Source: Macrostomum hystrix (Eukaryota; Platyhelminthes; Macrostomidae). From it: DNA of 64,000 nucleotides. Shown piece by piece: positions 13,001 through 22,710 of this stretch. The DNA is taken from positions 2,780,001-2,844,000 of the forward strand of contig CATNEN010000025.1 of the NCBI GenBank assembly GCA_950097015.1. Direction: 5' to 3'. Numbering within the stretch: position 1 is the stretch's first letter; each line of letters begins with the position of its first letter. Under the pieces are notes generated by a model. It did not search any database. It was not told the origin of the DNA and saw only the letters and a list, made by a program, of their open reading frames with translations. A program made the position numbers and the translations under genes.

Positions 13001-16000
13001 GAGAGAGAGGCGGATAAGTGAGGAGAAAGAGAGAGAGTCAGATAAGTGAGGAGAACGAGAGAGTCAGATAAGTGAGGAGAAAGAGAGAGTCAGATTAGTG
13101 AGGAGAAAGAGAGAGAGTCAGATAAGTGAGGAGAACGAGAGAGTCAGATAAGTGAGGAGAAAGAGAGAGAGTCAGATAAGTGAGGAGAAAGAGAGAGTCA
13201 GATAAGTGAGGAGAACGAGAGAGTCAGATAAGTGAGGAGAAAGAGAGAGAGGCGGATAAGTGAGGAGAAAGAGAGAGTCAGATAAGTGAGGAGAAAGAGA
13301 GAGAGTCAGATAAGTGAGGAGAACGAGAGAGAGTCAGATAAGTGAGGAGAAAGAGAGAGTCAGATAAGTGAGGAGAAAGAGAGAGTCAGATAAGTGAGGA
13401 GAAAGAGAGAGTCAGATAAGTGAGGAGAAAGAGAGAGAGGCGGATAAGTGAGGAGAAAGAGAGAGAGGGAGATAAGTGAGGAGAAAGAGAGAGAGTCAGA
13501 TAAGTGAGGAGAAAGAGAGAGAGTCAGATAAGTGAGGAGAAAGAGAGAGAGGCGGATAAGTGAGGAGAAAGAGAGAGAGGGAGATAAGTGAGGAGAAAGA
13601 GAGAGAGTCAGATAAGTGAGGAGAACGAGAGAGTCAGATAAGTGAGGAGAAAGAGAGAGTCAGATAAGTGAGGAGAAAGAGAGAGAGGGAGATAAGTGAG
13701 GAGAAAGAGAGAGAGGGAGATAAGGGAGGAGAAATAGAGAGAGGGAGATAAGGGAGGAGAAAGAGAGAGAGGCGGATAAGTGAGGAGAACGAGAGAGAGG
13801 CGGATAAGTGAGGAGAAAGAGAGAGAGGCGGATAAGTGAGGAGAAAGAGAGAGAGGGAGATAAGTGAGGAGAAAGAGAGAGAGGGAGATAAGTGAGGAGA
13901 AAGAGAGAGAGTCAGATAAGTGAGGAGAAAGAGAGAGAGTCAGATAAGTGAGGAGAACGAGAGAGTCAGATAAGTGAGGAGAAAGAGAGAGAGGGAGATA
14001 AGGGAGGAGAAAGAGAGAGAGGCGGATAAGTGAGGAGAAAGAGAGAGAGGGAGATAAGTGAGGAGAAAGAGAGAGAGGCGGATAAGTGAGGAGAAAGAGA
14101 GAGAGGGAGGTGAAAGGGAGTGAGCGGGAGTTGGAGCAGGAGAAAGAGATAAAGGCAGGGTGAGTACAGGTGAAAACAGCACGGGGCAGCAACTTCCGCT
14201 GAGCAAATGTTGTTAATACGAGATCTGCGCTAAAAATAGAACACAGATGCTTTGCCACAGTTCCGCTGCAGGAATTTTATAGAAGATTGTCGTCAGTCTT
14301 CAACAGTTGTCATCGTCTGCAGTCGCATCCTGTTAGGTGCCTAATTTCTCCCCATTTCTCCCCAATTGCGAAGTCTAAAGCCTCAGAATCTGCTGTCTTA
14401 CTAAGGCCAAACTAAAAGAAGAAGGAGATAGAAAGGCAAGCAACTTATCCTCATTGATGGAACTTTGTGAGCTAAGGAGGTTTCAGCTGTTTGAGTTTAT
14501 CATAGTCTAAACTAAATTGTTTATCATCACATGCTTGCCGCCTAATGCATGAATTAACGATCATTATGTTTGATGTTGGTTCTGAGAGCAACTGAAAGTA
14601 TCTTCCTCTCTCCCTTCTTCTCTCACTCTTACTGTCTCCTCTTACTGTCCCTCTTACTGTCCCTCTTACTGTCCCTCTTACTGTCTCCTCTTACTGTCCC
14701 TCTTACTGTCTCCTCTTACTGTCTCCTCTTACTGTCCCTCTTACTGTCCCTCTTACTGTCCCTCTTACTGTCTCCTCTTACTGTCCCTCTTACTGTCTCC
14801 TCTTACTGTCCCTCTTACTGTCTCCTCTTACTGTCTCCTCTTACTGTCCCTCTTACTGTCTCTCTTACTGTCCCTCTTACTGTCTCCTCTTACTGTCCCT
14901 CTTACTGTCTCCTCTTACTGTCTCCTCTTACTGTCCCTCTTACTGTCCCTCTTACTGTCCCTCTTACTGTCTCGCTCTTCCCTTCTTTGGCTTCCTTTCC
15001 CTCTCACTGCCTTTCCCCCTCTCCCTTTCCCCCCTCTCTCCCTTTCCCGCTCTCTCCCTTTCCCGCTCTCTCCCTTTCCCGCTCTCTCCCTTTCCCGCTC
15101 TCTCCCTTTCCCTTTCTCTCCCTTTCCCTCTCTCTCCCTTTCCCGCTCTCTCCCTTTCCCGCTCTCTCCCTTTCCCGCTCTCTCCCTTTCCCTCTCTCTC
15201 CCTTTCCCTCTCTCTCCCTTTCCCGCTCTCTCCCTTTCCCGCTCTCTCCCTTTCCCGCTCTCTCCCTTTCCCTCTCTCTCCCTTTCCCGCTCTCTCCCTT
15301 TCCCTCTCTCTCCCTTTCCCCCTCTTTCCCCTTCCCCCTCTCTCCCTTTCCCCCTCTCTCCCTTTCCCCCTCTCTCCCTTTCCCCCTCTCTCCCTTTCCC
15401 CCTCTCTCCCTTTCCCCCTCTCTCCCTTCCCCCCTCTCTTCCTTTCACCCTCTCTCCCTTTTCCTCTCTCTCCCTTCTTACTACCCTTTTCCTCTCTCAC
15501 TCTCCCTCTGCATCCCTCTTTCTCTCACCTTTTTTCCTCTTCTTTCTGATCCTTATTATCCATTTTCTCCTTAAAAGTATCCAGACAGCTGAATTTGAGC
15601 CTCTTCTTACCTTCAAATTGGTATTATCCACTGCTGGGAACTAGATCCCAGCTTATGTCTATATTGAGCTGTAGCTCAACAGGGATTATATCGGGGCAGA
15701 CACTGCAGGACAGTCTGAAGCCTGTGCTATTATCATCTGAACCAAGAGCTAGCCAGAATGCACTGCTTGGCAAGAATATCTGGACATGCTGAAGAATTAT
15801 TAATTTACAATGAAACTTAAGCTAAAATACATTCTTTTTTGTCCATTGGAAGGGAATTAAAACTACCGTTTAGAGCTTGACACCCTAAATAAAAATTAAG
15901 TGCAGCAAAAAACACGACAGCGTACCTACTATACCTACCCTGTCTACCCCGCCTACCTTGACCACCCAAATCCACCCTGCCTACTTTTCTACCTTGCCGA

Positions 16001-16584
16001 TCCTCTCTACCCTGCCTAGCCTACCCTATCTACCCTGCCTACCCTACCATATCTACCCTGCCTACTTTGTCTACCTTGCCGACCCTGCTACAATGCCTAC
16101 TCTAGCTAGCACAATTTGCACTGCCCAGCCTGCTCATCACTCACCTGTCTCACAGGTCCCCAGGCCACCCTGAAAATCTGCCATCACTCACCTGTCTCAC
16201 AGGTCCCCAGGCCACCCTGCCGGCGCAGTCAGAGCAGGCAACCTGGCGGCACCTGTGGCACCGGTTGCTAGACACCGGTTGCTCGTCAGCGATTCCCACA
16301 GCCGTCGAAATCCTCCGATGACACACGTGGCAGGTGTCGGCTGTCGCTACAGACTTTACGCCGGCCAACTCGGCCGCGTTGGTTTCAGCGGGTCGTTGGT
16401 TCGAATTCTCGTCGGCAGCCGCGGCGGCCAGACTGTTGGGCTCCGTAGAGCTCTTCTGCACCCGAGTACTAATCTCATCTTGCAGGCCGCGAATCGCACT
16501 ATTAGCCTGATTGGACACCTGGTCTCCAACCTGCTTAGCCTGGGTTGACACCCAGTCCAACACTTTGCCGAAGCCGAAGTTCAT
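330..16584 (-). CDS. RIM/Fife-like active-zone scaffold, N-terminal half (partial, six exons)
   Basis: Exons on the minus strand: 16584-16192, 4855-4479, 4323-4134, 4025-3449, 3119-3061, 429-330. Phases match at every junction (0, 2, 0, 1, 0), and the last exon leaves in phase 1 at the window edge. About 565 residues are visible. Exon 1 carries CHVC, CHRC and CSDC cysteine pairs; exon 2 begins IIWLCMKCQ, which completes the FYVE-like Rab3-binding zinc finger of RIM. A Ser/Gln/Ala-rich linker follows. The last exon reads HPVAWQL...RLIGHMLLKK, which resembles the start of the RIM PDZ domain. In the family, RIM tethers Rab3 vesicles and calcium channels at presynaptic active zones. C2 domains would lie outside the window. 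Fife/Piccolo is the main alternative, since it has a similar finger and PDZ. Intron 2 appears to use a GC donor (4478-4477). Intron 1 (4856-16191) is filled with arrays. Confidence 0.75.
600..1010. repeat. Purine-rich minisatellite
   Basis: Imperfect repeats around AAGGGAGGAAGGGAGG, beyond the last visible RIM-like exon junction and inside intron 5. All long open frames across it are low-complexity Pro/Ser/Phe/Leu and are not genes. Confidence 0.9.
1448..2340. repeat. About 30-bp minisatellite in RIM-like intron 5
   Basis: The unit carries GACTGAGGATTCTATACCTG. Variants reading TTTAGTGAGG alternate with GTAGACTGAGG copies. Confidence 0.95.
2391..3030. repeat. 17-bp minisatellite next to a splice donor
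   Basis: Near-perfect copies of TATTGAATTACTTCAGG, roughly 37 in number. On the minus strand the array begins about 30 nt downstream of the exon 5 donor at 3060. Confidence 0.95.
4379..4436. mobile_element. 58-bp MITE with perfect 8-bp target-site duplication (hAT-like)
   Basis: The ends are CAAGGACCACTAGGA and ...AACTTGTCC-type inverted CCTTG termini. The flanks 4371-4378 and 4437-4444 are both TATGCACT. An 8-bp duplication is typical of hAT elements. It sits in the 155-bp intron 2 of the RIM-like gene. The same terminus occurs on the larger element at 6390-6703. Confidence 0.75.
4881..5032. repeat. 16-bp minisatellite (ATATTCTGTACCATAG)
   Basis: About nine imperfect copies just upstream (transcript sense) of RIM-like exon 2, within intron 1. 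Confidence 0.95.
5530..5605 (+). promoter_or_regulatory. Promoter-like cluster: two CCAAT boxes and a TATA box
   Basis: CAGCCAATGAGAG and CAGCCAATGGCG are followed by GGCTATAAATACAAG at about 5588, with the spacing of a Pol II core promoter on the plus strand, antisense to RIM-like intron 1. Downstream there are only short open frames, one starting near 5830. It could be an LTR or an orphan promoter. I see no gene that it clearly drives. Confidence 0.35.
6130..6280 (+). mobile_element. tRNA-derived SINE fragment
   Basis: Box A-like GTAGCCCAGCGGTTGAG and box B-like GAGTTCGAAGCTC lie at tRNA spacing, followed by a non-tRNA body. There is no complete cloverleaf. Confidence 0.5.
6285..6785 (-). 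mobile_element. tRNA-derived SINE interrupted by a MITE
   Basis: On the minus strand the head has a box B-like GGAGTTCGATTCCCG. The body matches the copy at 42300-42530 (AATGCAGAGTTAAG..GTCTTGCT). The body is split by the 6390-6703 element. Confidence 0.65.
6390..6703. mobile_element. 314-bp MITE with long inverted repeats, nested in a SINE
   Basis: The termini are CAAGGACCACTAGGA and its reverse complement. Long inner arms match too (TACACTACGGAGATAG at about 6461 against CTATCTCCGTAGTGTA at about 6612). The flanks GACCCAAT and GACACAAT are an 8-bp duplication with one mismatch. It is non-coding and probably hAT-related. Confidence 0.8.
6800..7235. other. No gene seen (RIM-like intron 1)
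   Basis: Unique-looking sequence within intron 1. I see no supported exon or element. Confidence 0.5.
7241..7760. repeat. 20-bp minisatellite (CCAATACCTGTCTGACAACT)
   Basis: About 26 copies, with TTTGAGAACT variants toward the right end. It lies in RIM-like intron 1. The unit is not a multiple of three, yet frames stay open because it lacks stops. Confidence 0.97.
8085..12030. repeat. 4-kb GA-rich satellite in RIM-like intron 1
   Basis: Variable units built from AGAGAGAATAAGATGAG and GAGGGAGGGAGAAAATAAGA. On the transcribed (minus) strand it is nearly pure pyrimidine (CTCTCTTATTCT). The 942-residue minus-strand open frame across it is Ser/Leu/Phe/Pro low complexity and is not a gene. Confidence 0.97.
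12045..12880. other. No gene seen (RIM-like intron 1)
   Basis: Unique-looking spacer between two purine arrays. Its short open frames match nothing I recognise. Confidence 0.5.
12890..14110. repeat. About 24-bp GA-rich minisatellite
   Basis: The unit is GATAAGTGAGGAGAAAGAGA with GTCA, GGGA or GGCG variants. It is pyrimidine-rich in the RIM-like pre-mRNA. Confidence 0.97.
14125..14625. other. No gene seen (RIM-like intron 1)
   Basis: Non-repetitive spacer without a supported exon. Confidence 0.5.
14630..15480. repeat. CT-rich minisatellites, opposite polarity to the 8-14 kb arrays
   Basis: Two blocks: CTTACTGTCCCT/CTTACTGTCTCCT (14630-14972) and CTCTCCCTTTCCCGCT (14995-15480). In the RIM-like pre-mRNA this part is purine-rich, whereas 8-14 kb is pyrimidine-rich. 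Confidence 0.95.
15500..15925. other. No gene seen (RIM-like intron 1)
   Basis: Spacer with no motif or open frame I can support. Confidence 0.5.
15930..16100. repeat. CTACCCTGC-type short repeat
   Basis: Irregular repeats of TACCCTGCCTAC, starting about 50-60 nt past the duplicated exon 1 junction in transcript sense. Confidence 0.85.
16135..16219. repeat. Tandem duplication of an exon-intron junction
   Basis: Two identical 38-bp copies (16135-16172 and 16182-16219) lie at a 47-bp period. Each holds the end of RIM-like exon 1 and a GTGAGT donor on the minus strand. Confidence 0.95.
16192..16584 (-). CDS. RIM/Fife-like exon 1: start codon and first part of zinc finger
   Basis: The ATG is at 16584-16582 and the exon gives 131 residues, ending GPVRQ before a GTGAGT donor at 16191. 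Residues 1-50 (MNFGFGKVLDWVSTQ...) look helical and are followed by an Ala/Asn-rich stretch. The cysteine pairs CHVC, CHRC and CSDC align with the first zinc-ligand pairs of the RIM finger, and AGRV matches the family's GGRV. The fourth pair is about 11 kb away in exon 2. The last 28 coding bases and the donor are repeated exactly 47 bp downstream (copy at 16135-16172). Reading into that second copy meets a stop, so only the proximal donor keeps the frame. Confidence 0.75.
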
Positions 16585-16599
16585 GACACACAGTCTATC

Positions 16600-16901
16600 T
16601 TCTGCCTGTCTCTGTTTTTCTCTTTCGACTCTGTCACGCTTTTCAACTGAACTACATCCGGTCAGCTAGGACCGAGCCGAGAACTGTTTTGAGCGCTGTT
16701 TGAGCTGAACTAATAAAATACACTCCCACTTCCGTTATGCGTAGTCTAGTTGCGCATTTGAATTAAACTGAATTAAAAATCCCAGCTTGATAAAAACGCG
16801 CCTCTATAAAAACTGTAGTTTGGGAGTGGCTGCTGGGGGAAGAGGGGATTGGGGCGGCGGGTCGGAGAGAGAGAGGGAAAGTGATGCTGGCAAAGTTTTT
16901 A

Positions 16902-16940
<39 letters not shown>

Positions 16941-17335
16941 GCCTTGTTTGGTAGAGGAAGCGGCTGGACCCAAGCTGCTCCGAGTATTTGGTTGGGAAGG
17001 ACTTTGGTTGGGCCATGTTTAGCATATAGGTCCTCCCAACCCCGAACCAACCGCCCATCGCTGAAAAGTCCCCAATATTTCTCCCTCACTCTCACTCTCT
17101 CATTGGAGACCCACCTCAGGCATCAGCATCTGTGTGTGCGTGTGTGTGTGTGTGTGGGCCAGCCCCAAGGGACAGCTGAACTCAAATAATATCTGCTGGG
17201 GAAGCAAGGGCACACACGCACACGAAATAGATAGCCGAGGACAATTTCGAAGAAAGGGGCGCTCGTTTATAGCCTTAAAGATTGGTCAGATAATTCTCAT
17301 ATTTGCCTGCTTCATGTCCGAAAAACGATAGAATA
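16600..17335. other. Upstream region of the RIM-like gene with a GCT microsatellite
   Basis: This lies 5' of the RIM-like start on the minus strand. A perfect (GCT)n tract occupies about 16900-16938, and a TG/CA tract is at about 17132-17154. Promoter elements are likely here, but I cannot place a TATA box or start site with confidence. Confidence 0.5.
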
Positions 17336-18080
17336 AATGGGAGAAATATGGGAGAAAGGGGAAGATGGGAGAATGGGGAAGATGGGAGAATGGGGAAGAT
17401 GGGAGAAAGGGGAAGATGGGAGAAAGGGGAAGATGGGAGAAAGGGGAAGATGGGAGAAAGGGCAAGATGGGGGAATGGGGAAGATGGGAGAAAGGGGAAG
17501 ATGGGAGAAAGGGGAAGATGGGAGAAAGGGCAAGATGGGAGAAAGGGGAAGATGGGAGAAAGGGGAAGATGGGAGAAAGGGCAAGATGGGAGAAAGGGCA
17601 AGATGCGAGAATGGGGAAGATGGGAGAAAGGGGAAGATGGGAGAAAGGGCAAGATGGGGGAATGGGGAAGATGCGAGAAAGGGGAAGATGGGAGAAAGGG
17701 GAAGATGGGAGAAAGGGCAAGATGCGAGAATGGGGAAGATGGGAGAAAGGGCAAGATGGGAGAATGGGGAAGATGGGAGAAAGGGGAAGATGGGAGAATG
17801 GGGAAGATGGGAGAAAGGGCAAGATGGGAGAAAGGGGGAGATGGGAGAATGGGGAAGATGGGAGAAAGGGCAAGATGGGAGAAAGGGGGAGATGGGAGAA
17901 TGGGGAAGATGGGAGAAAGGGGGAGATGGGAGAAAGGGGAAGATGGGAGAAAGGGCAAGATGGGGGAATGGGGAAGATGGGAGAAAGGGCAAGATGGGAG
18001 AAAGGGCAAGATGGGAGAATAGGGAAAGGTGGAGATGGGGAAAGGGGGAGACGGGGGAAGGGGAGATGGGAGAAAGGGTG
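17336..18080. repeat. 14-bp minisatellite (GATGGGAGAAAGGG)
   Basis: More than 50 copies of GATGGGAGAAAGGGGA/GCAA-type units. Three overlapping long frames on each strand are all low complexity. Confidence 0.97.
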
Positions 18081-18084
18081 AGAT

Positions 18085-18650
18085 CGGAGAAAGAGGATAA
18101 ATAGAAGAAAATGGCGAATGGGGAGAAAGAGAGAAATGGAAGAATGGGAAAATGGGAGAGCTGGGGATAACAGGAGTAAAATATGAAATGGGAGGAAGGG
18201 AATATATTTATCTCAAACCTAGAGGGAAAGTGGATAAAAGCGATCGAAAGAGAATGGAAGAAGATGAGTGAAGCATTCCGCCGTCAGTACCGCGGCTGTT
18301 GACTCCCCAGTCACGTGCCTAACTCGACGCATCTGACAGCTCGAGGACGGCCAGCCGTCAGTAAGAAGTGAGAATTGCGCTGAAGCAAGGGGTAGACAAA
18401 CGAGTTGTCCTACAATTATCTCGATCTGCTCAAAAATGCATCTCACAGTCCAACGTCCCAGTCCGGAGCTAGTCGGCGGAAACGCACGCAGTTGTGGAGC
18501 AGTTAACCGCAATGTTAGTCTTTGGAATGAATGAGACTGCTCAGATATTCGGCATTACTCATGCCAGAGACAAACAGTTTGCACAAGCTCAGCTTGAGAA
18601 ACCTGCTATTACAAAATTGATGGATGCCTGCGTGAATGTGGTACACACTT
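18085..18650. other. No gene seen
   Basis: Spacer between arrays. A 97-codon minus-strand frame at 18219-18512 matches nothing I recognise. Confidence 0.45.
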
Positions 18651-18659
18651 TCCACCTCC

Positions 18660-18785
18660 TATAAACTTGCCCAGTGCGCCGTTAGAGCTTTCTGATCGAG
18701 CTCTCGGTAGTTCGAGTCTCAGCCCAGAGAAAAATTTCTGTCCTATGAGCAAGACTTCTCATACCCAGTCCATGGACTGCAAAGC
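18660..18785 (+). mobile_element. Probable tRNA-derived SINE fragment
   Basis: Box B-like GTAGTTCGAGTCTC lies near 18708, followed by the palindrome CAGTCCATGGACTG, which is shared with the SINE bodies near 28400, 41220, 41450 and 42320. Confidence 0.45.
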
Positions 18786-18797
18786 ATTTAGAAATTT

Positions 18798-18985
18798 GTG
18801 TCAGATATTACCCATTCTCACTAGGGTCATTTGTGTCTGTTATTACTCGTTCTCACTAGGGTCATTTGTGTCAGACATTACTCATTCTCACTAGGGTCAT
18901 TTGTGTCTGATATTACCCATTCTCACTAGGGTCATTTGTGTCAGACATTACTCATTCTCACTAGGGTCATTTGTGTCAGTTGTTA
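18798..18985. repeat. 36-bp minisatellite
   Basis: About five copies with core TTCTCACTAGGGTCATTTGT. Confidence 0.95.
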
Positions 18986-18989
18986 CATT

Positions 18990-20065
18990 GCCTTATCCCA
19001 TAGCATTTGGAGCAATGATTACTCCCTGTTTTATCCTGTCTTTAACGCAATATTTTCCCAGTTATCTGTCTAGGATTGCAGTGAAACCGCATAGGAACAA
19101 GCATATTTAAAGGCATAATTGCAGCAATCAAGCTACTGGTATCCAATCATTTCCTCAGTCTGCAACAGTTCTAAAAAATGAAATTTACCCTCCCCCCAGA
19201 TCGGAAGCGGCCTCTGAAAAGCTGATGGCGCTCGTTTTAGTCAATAATTGCGAAAACTGCATCATCGGTTCGACGGTCGTTGCGACTTGACAGCCACCGA
19301 ACTGACACTGTGCATTCGACCAGCCCCTTGGGAGTGTTCTAAAACAACTATCTCGAATTTGGATGTGGGAAACGGGTCCACATCCACTCCCTATATCTCC
19401 CATCTCGCACCAAATCGAATCCCGATATATATTTACTGGTGCTAAAGTACTCTGCTAACAATTTCATCTTCAAAGTTAAGTTTAGGAATTCAAAAGACAA
19501 ACTGAGATACATGAATACACGAAACTAAGGTATTGCATTAAATTTTCCTCTCAGTCAGTTCGAAGACGCGCAGGCGGACTGAAACCGCAAGTTTATTTGG
19601 CAGCTATCCAGTAACTATGGCAACGCAATCTTGCTCCACTTATTCTAAGTGTCTGGTGAGATTTGGCCGGCTGTGAAGTGTTTGTTGGGGGGTTGAGGCC
19701 TTAGAAATCCTGCCCCTGGCAGCATATCTTTTTCTTCTATTTTGCCGGCCTGCAATGGCGTGCTCATCTATACCCTGGCAGGCAATAAATCACTGAGCCT
19801 AAGTCCTTGCCCAAGGGTGAGCGGTTTGAGCACAAGATAGTTAAGCGGGGGATGTGAGCACTATTTGCAGTCTCATTATTTAGAAGATATGCGCTTCGCG
19901 GAGTATAGACTTCACGGTCCACTGTCCCAGATCAAAAATGCTGAACCAGCGTGCATTGTACTTTTACTAATTGTACTTTTACTAATTGTACTTTTACTAA
20001 TTGAAAACAGACCAGCCGATTCCTGGCATATTGTCTTTCAAGACTCAAGACTGATCCTCCAGAAT
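18990..20065. other. No gene seen; short TACTTTTACTAATTG triplet
   Basis: Mostly unique sequence with a threefold 15-bp repeat at about 19957-20001. The 72-codon minus-strand frame at 19185-19403 is unrecognised. Confidence 0.45.
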
Positions 20066-20069
20066 ACTA

Positions 20070-20265
20070 AAGCCTGCTGAAGGTCTAGAATCCTCAGTCT
20101 GCTGAAGGTCTAGAATCCTCAGTCTGCTGAAGGTCTAGAATCCCCAGTCTGCTGAAGGTCTAGAGTCCTCAGTCTATTGAAGGTCTGGAATCCCCAGTCT
20201 GCTGAAGGTCTAGAATCCTCAGTCTATTGAAGGTCTAGAATCCCCAGTCTGCTGAAGGTCTAGAA
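20070..20265. repeat. 25-bp minisatellite
   Basis: About eight copies around CTGCTGAAGGTCTAGAATCC. Confidence 0.95.
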
Positions 20266-20599
20266 GCTTCAGCCAAGCAATAAAATAATTGGTTCGAGCC
20301 TCTCATTGTCAGTTTTATTGCCCACAGTTACTCGCAGATTTAAAGCTGAGCTTAGTGAAGCATTAACCACGCGATTATTCCAGCCGATTAGTAAAGAATT
20401 TTTTTTCCATAAAACTTAACTAGTCCTTCATTAAGTCGATATTTTCGTCAGTTAAAATTATACTAGGTTCATAAAATAAACAAAAAAATCAATAGTAATA
20501 AAATTCGCAACCCAGACTTGTTCGTACAGCGCGAACTACGGAATATATTCAAGGATAAAACATGAGTACAAATGAATAACTCTAATATTGAGAATCGAT

Positions 20600-21045
20600 A
20601 ACTGAAGGCTGAAGGCTGGTACCTGAAGGCAAGTACATGAAGGCTGTTATCTGATTGCTGCTACCTGAAGGCTGTTATCTGATTGCTGGTACCTGAAGGC
20701 TGTTATCTGATTGCTGCTACCTGAAGGCTGTTATCTGATTGCTGGTACCTGAAGGCTGTTATCTGATTGCTGGTACCTGAAGGCTGTTATCTGATTGCTG
20801 CTACCTGAAGGCTGTTATCTGATTGCTGGTAACTGAAGGCTGTTATCTGATTGCTGGTAACTAAAGGCTGTTGTCTGATTGCTGCTACCTGAAGGCTGTT
20901 ATCTGATTGCTGGTAACTGAAGGCTGTTATCTGATTGCTGGTACATGAAGGATGTTACCTGAATACTGTTATCCATTAGCTGGTACCTGAAGTTCGGCAG
21001 CTGAATATCGGCACATCAAGAATCAACACCTGAAGGCCGGTAGCT
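20600..21045. repeat. About 28-bp minisatellite
   Basis: The unit is CTGAAGGCTGTTATCTGATT followed by GCTGGTAC. It decays toward the right. Confidence 0.95.
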
Positions 21046-21049
21046 GAAG

Positions 21050-21640
21050 ATCTGAGAAGTAAAATTGAAATTGAAAATAAAACAAATGTAATGAAAATGG
21101 TATTCAACTACGTTTACGGTAGAAAATGAAATAAAGTCTGAAAATTATAATTCAAGCTGAAATGGCAGAAATGTTGATAAATATTGCGAATCAAATTTGT
21201 GTCAGAAAGGTTCCATAAATAGAAACAGAGTATATATGCACGTGGTTCGTTTAAAGCCATGATAGTCAATTATCACAAAAAGAAAGATATTTGCGAGTCA
21301 ATTTCTAAGTTGATATTTTAATCGGATAAAGTGTAATGATACAAAATGTATACCTAAATTGGGAAAGTGATTATAAGTGATAAAAATAGTTCACGATTCT
21401 GGAAAAAAATACAAAGCTAACACGCAAAAGAGTAAATAAAACTAAAAAAAAAACTAGCACAAAAATAGAGTGAAATCAATGATTGGCACAACTGTGCATT
21501 ACTTGGCCTCAATTTTGTGTAAATGGAAATCAGGAAACTTATCAAGCACTTTTAATGCCGTCGGTACTGGTTCCCGATGTAGCGAATCCTAGGGAAATCC
21601 TTGATTATCAATAATTAGTCAAGGCAAATCTACTTGCCAA
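21050..21640. other. AT-rich spacer, no gene seen
   Basis: AT-rich, with no supported frame. Confidence 0.5.
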
Positions 21641-21644
21641 GCTC

Positions 21645-22195
21645 CTCATTAGTCGATGGGAATTCCCAGTTGCTAAGCTCCTCATTAGTCCATGGGAATT
21701 CCCAGTTGCTAAGCTTCTCGTTAGTTAATGGGAATTCCCAGTTGCTAAGCTCCTCGTTAGTCGATGGGAATTCCCAGTTGCTAAGCTGCTCGTTAGTCAA
21801 TGGGAATTCCTAGTTGCTAAGATTATCGTTAGTCAATGGGAATTCCCAGTTGCTAAGCTTCTCCTTAGTCAATGGGAATTCCCAGTTGCTAAGCTTTTCG
21901 TTAGTCAATGGGAATTCCCAGTTGCTAAGCTCCTCGTTAGTCGATGGGAATTCCCAGTTGCTAAGCTCCCCATTAGTCAATGGCAATTCCCAGTTGCTAA
22001 GATTATCGTTAGTCAATGGGAATTCCCAGTTGCTAAGCTTCTCCTTAGTCAATGGGAATTCCCAGTTGCTAAGCTGCTCGTTAGTCAATGGGAATTCCCA
22101 GTTGCTCAGCTATTAGTCAATAGGAATTCCCAGCTGCTAAGCTATTAGTCAATAGGAATTCCCAGCTGCTAAGCTATTAGTCAATGGGAATTTCC
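21645..22195. repeat. 36-bp minisatellite
   Basis: About 15 copies with core ATGGGAATTCCCAGTTGCTA. The unit contains the palindrome GGGAATTCCC. Confidence 0.97.
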
Positions 22196-22204
22196 ACTCG
22201 GTAA

Positions 22205-22560
22205 GTCACTCAGCAGTGGAAAGAAAAAATATTTATTTATCAATGCTACAAGGAGAATAGCAAATTGTTGTAAAAGTATTTCGATGAATTATCTTCTTTT
22301 GGACAATTACTTTACTATTCCATGAGGCATCAACCACAAACAACTGCCTCAGATATGCACAAAAATCAGTTCGGAAAACACGAATCTGCTGTTCTGCAGG
22401 AATCAAAATGATTCGGTTGCTTCGAGGGTAGTTTTTCGACATCCCGGAAGCGGAAAATTTTCGATCTGGTCGAGGATAGATCTCGTACACTGTACGTTTG
22501 TACAACACGAACTCTGTTCAAATTTAAATTAAAAATAGTTCTAATCTATGTAGACAAACA
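22205..22560. other. 3' flank of the acyl-CoA synthetase gene
   Basis: Holds AATAAA-type signals on the minus strand near 22235, which could serve the synthetase. A 91-codon minus-strand frame (22233-22508) is unrecognised. Confidence 0.4.
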
Positions 22561-22574
22561 GTCTGCTCACTGCC

Positions 22575-22705
22575 TGTAGCACACTGTCTAACACCCTGTC
22601 TAACACCCTGTCTAACACACCGTCTAACACCCTGTCTAACACCCTGTCTAACACCCTGTCTAACACCCTGTCTAACAACCTGTCTAACACCCTGTCTAGC
22701 ACACA
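22575..22705. repeat. 12-bp minisatellite (TAACACCCTGTC)
   Basis: About 11 copies immediately 3' of the synthetase stop codon, so probably in its 3' UTR. Confidence 0.95.
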
Positions 22706-22710
22706 GTCTG

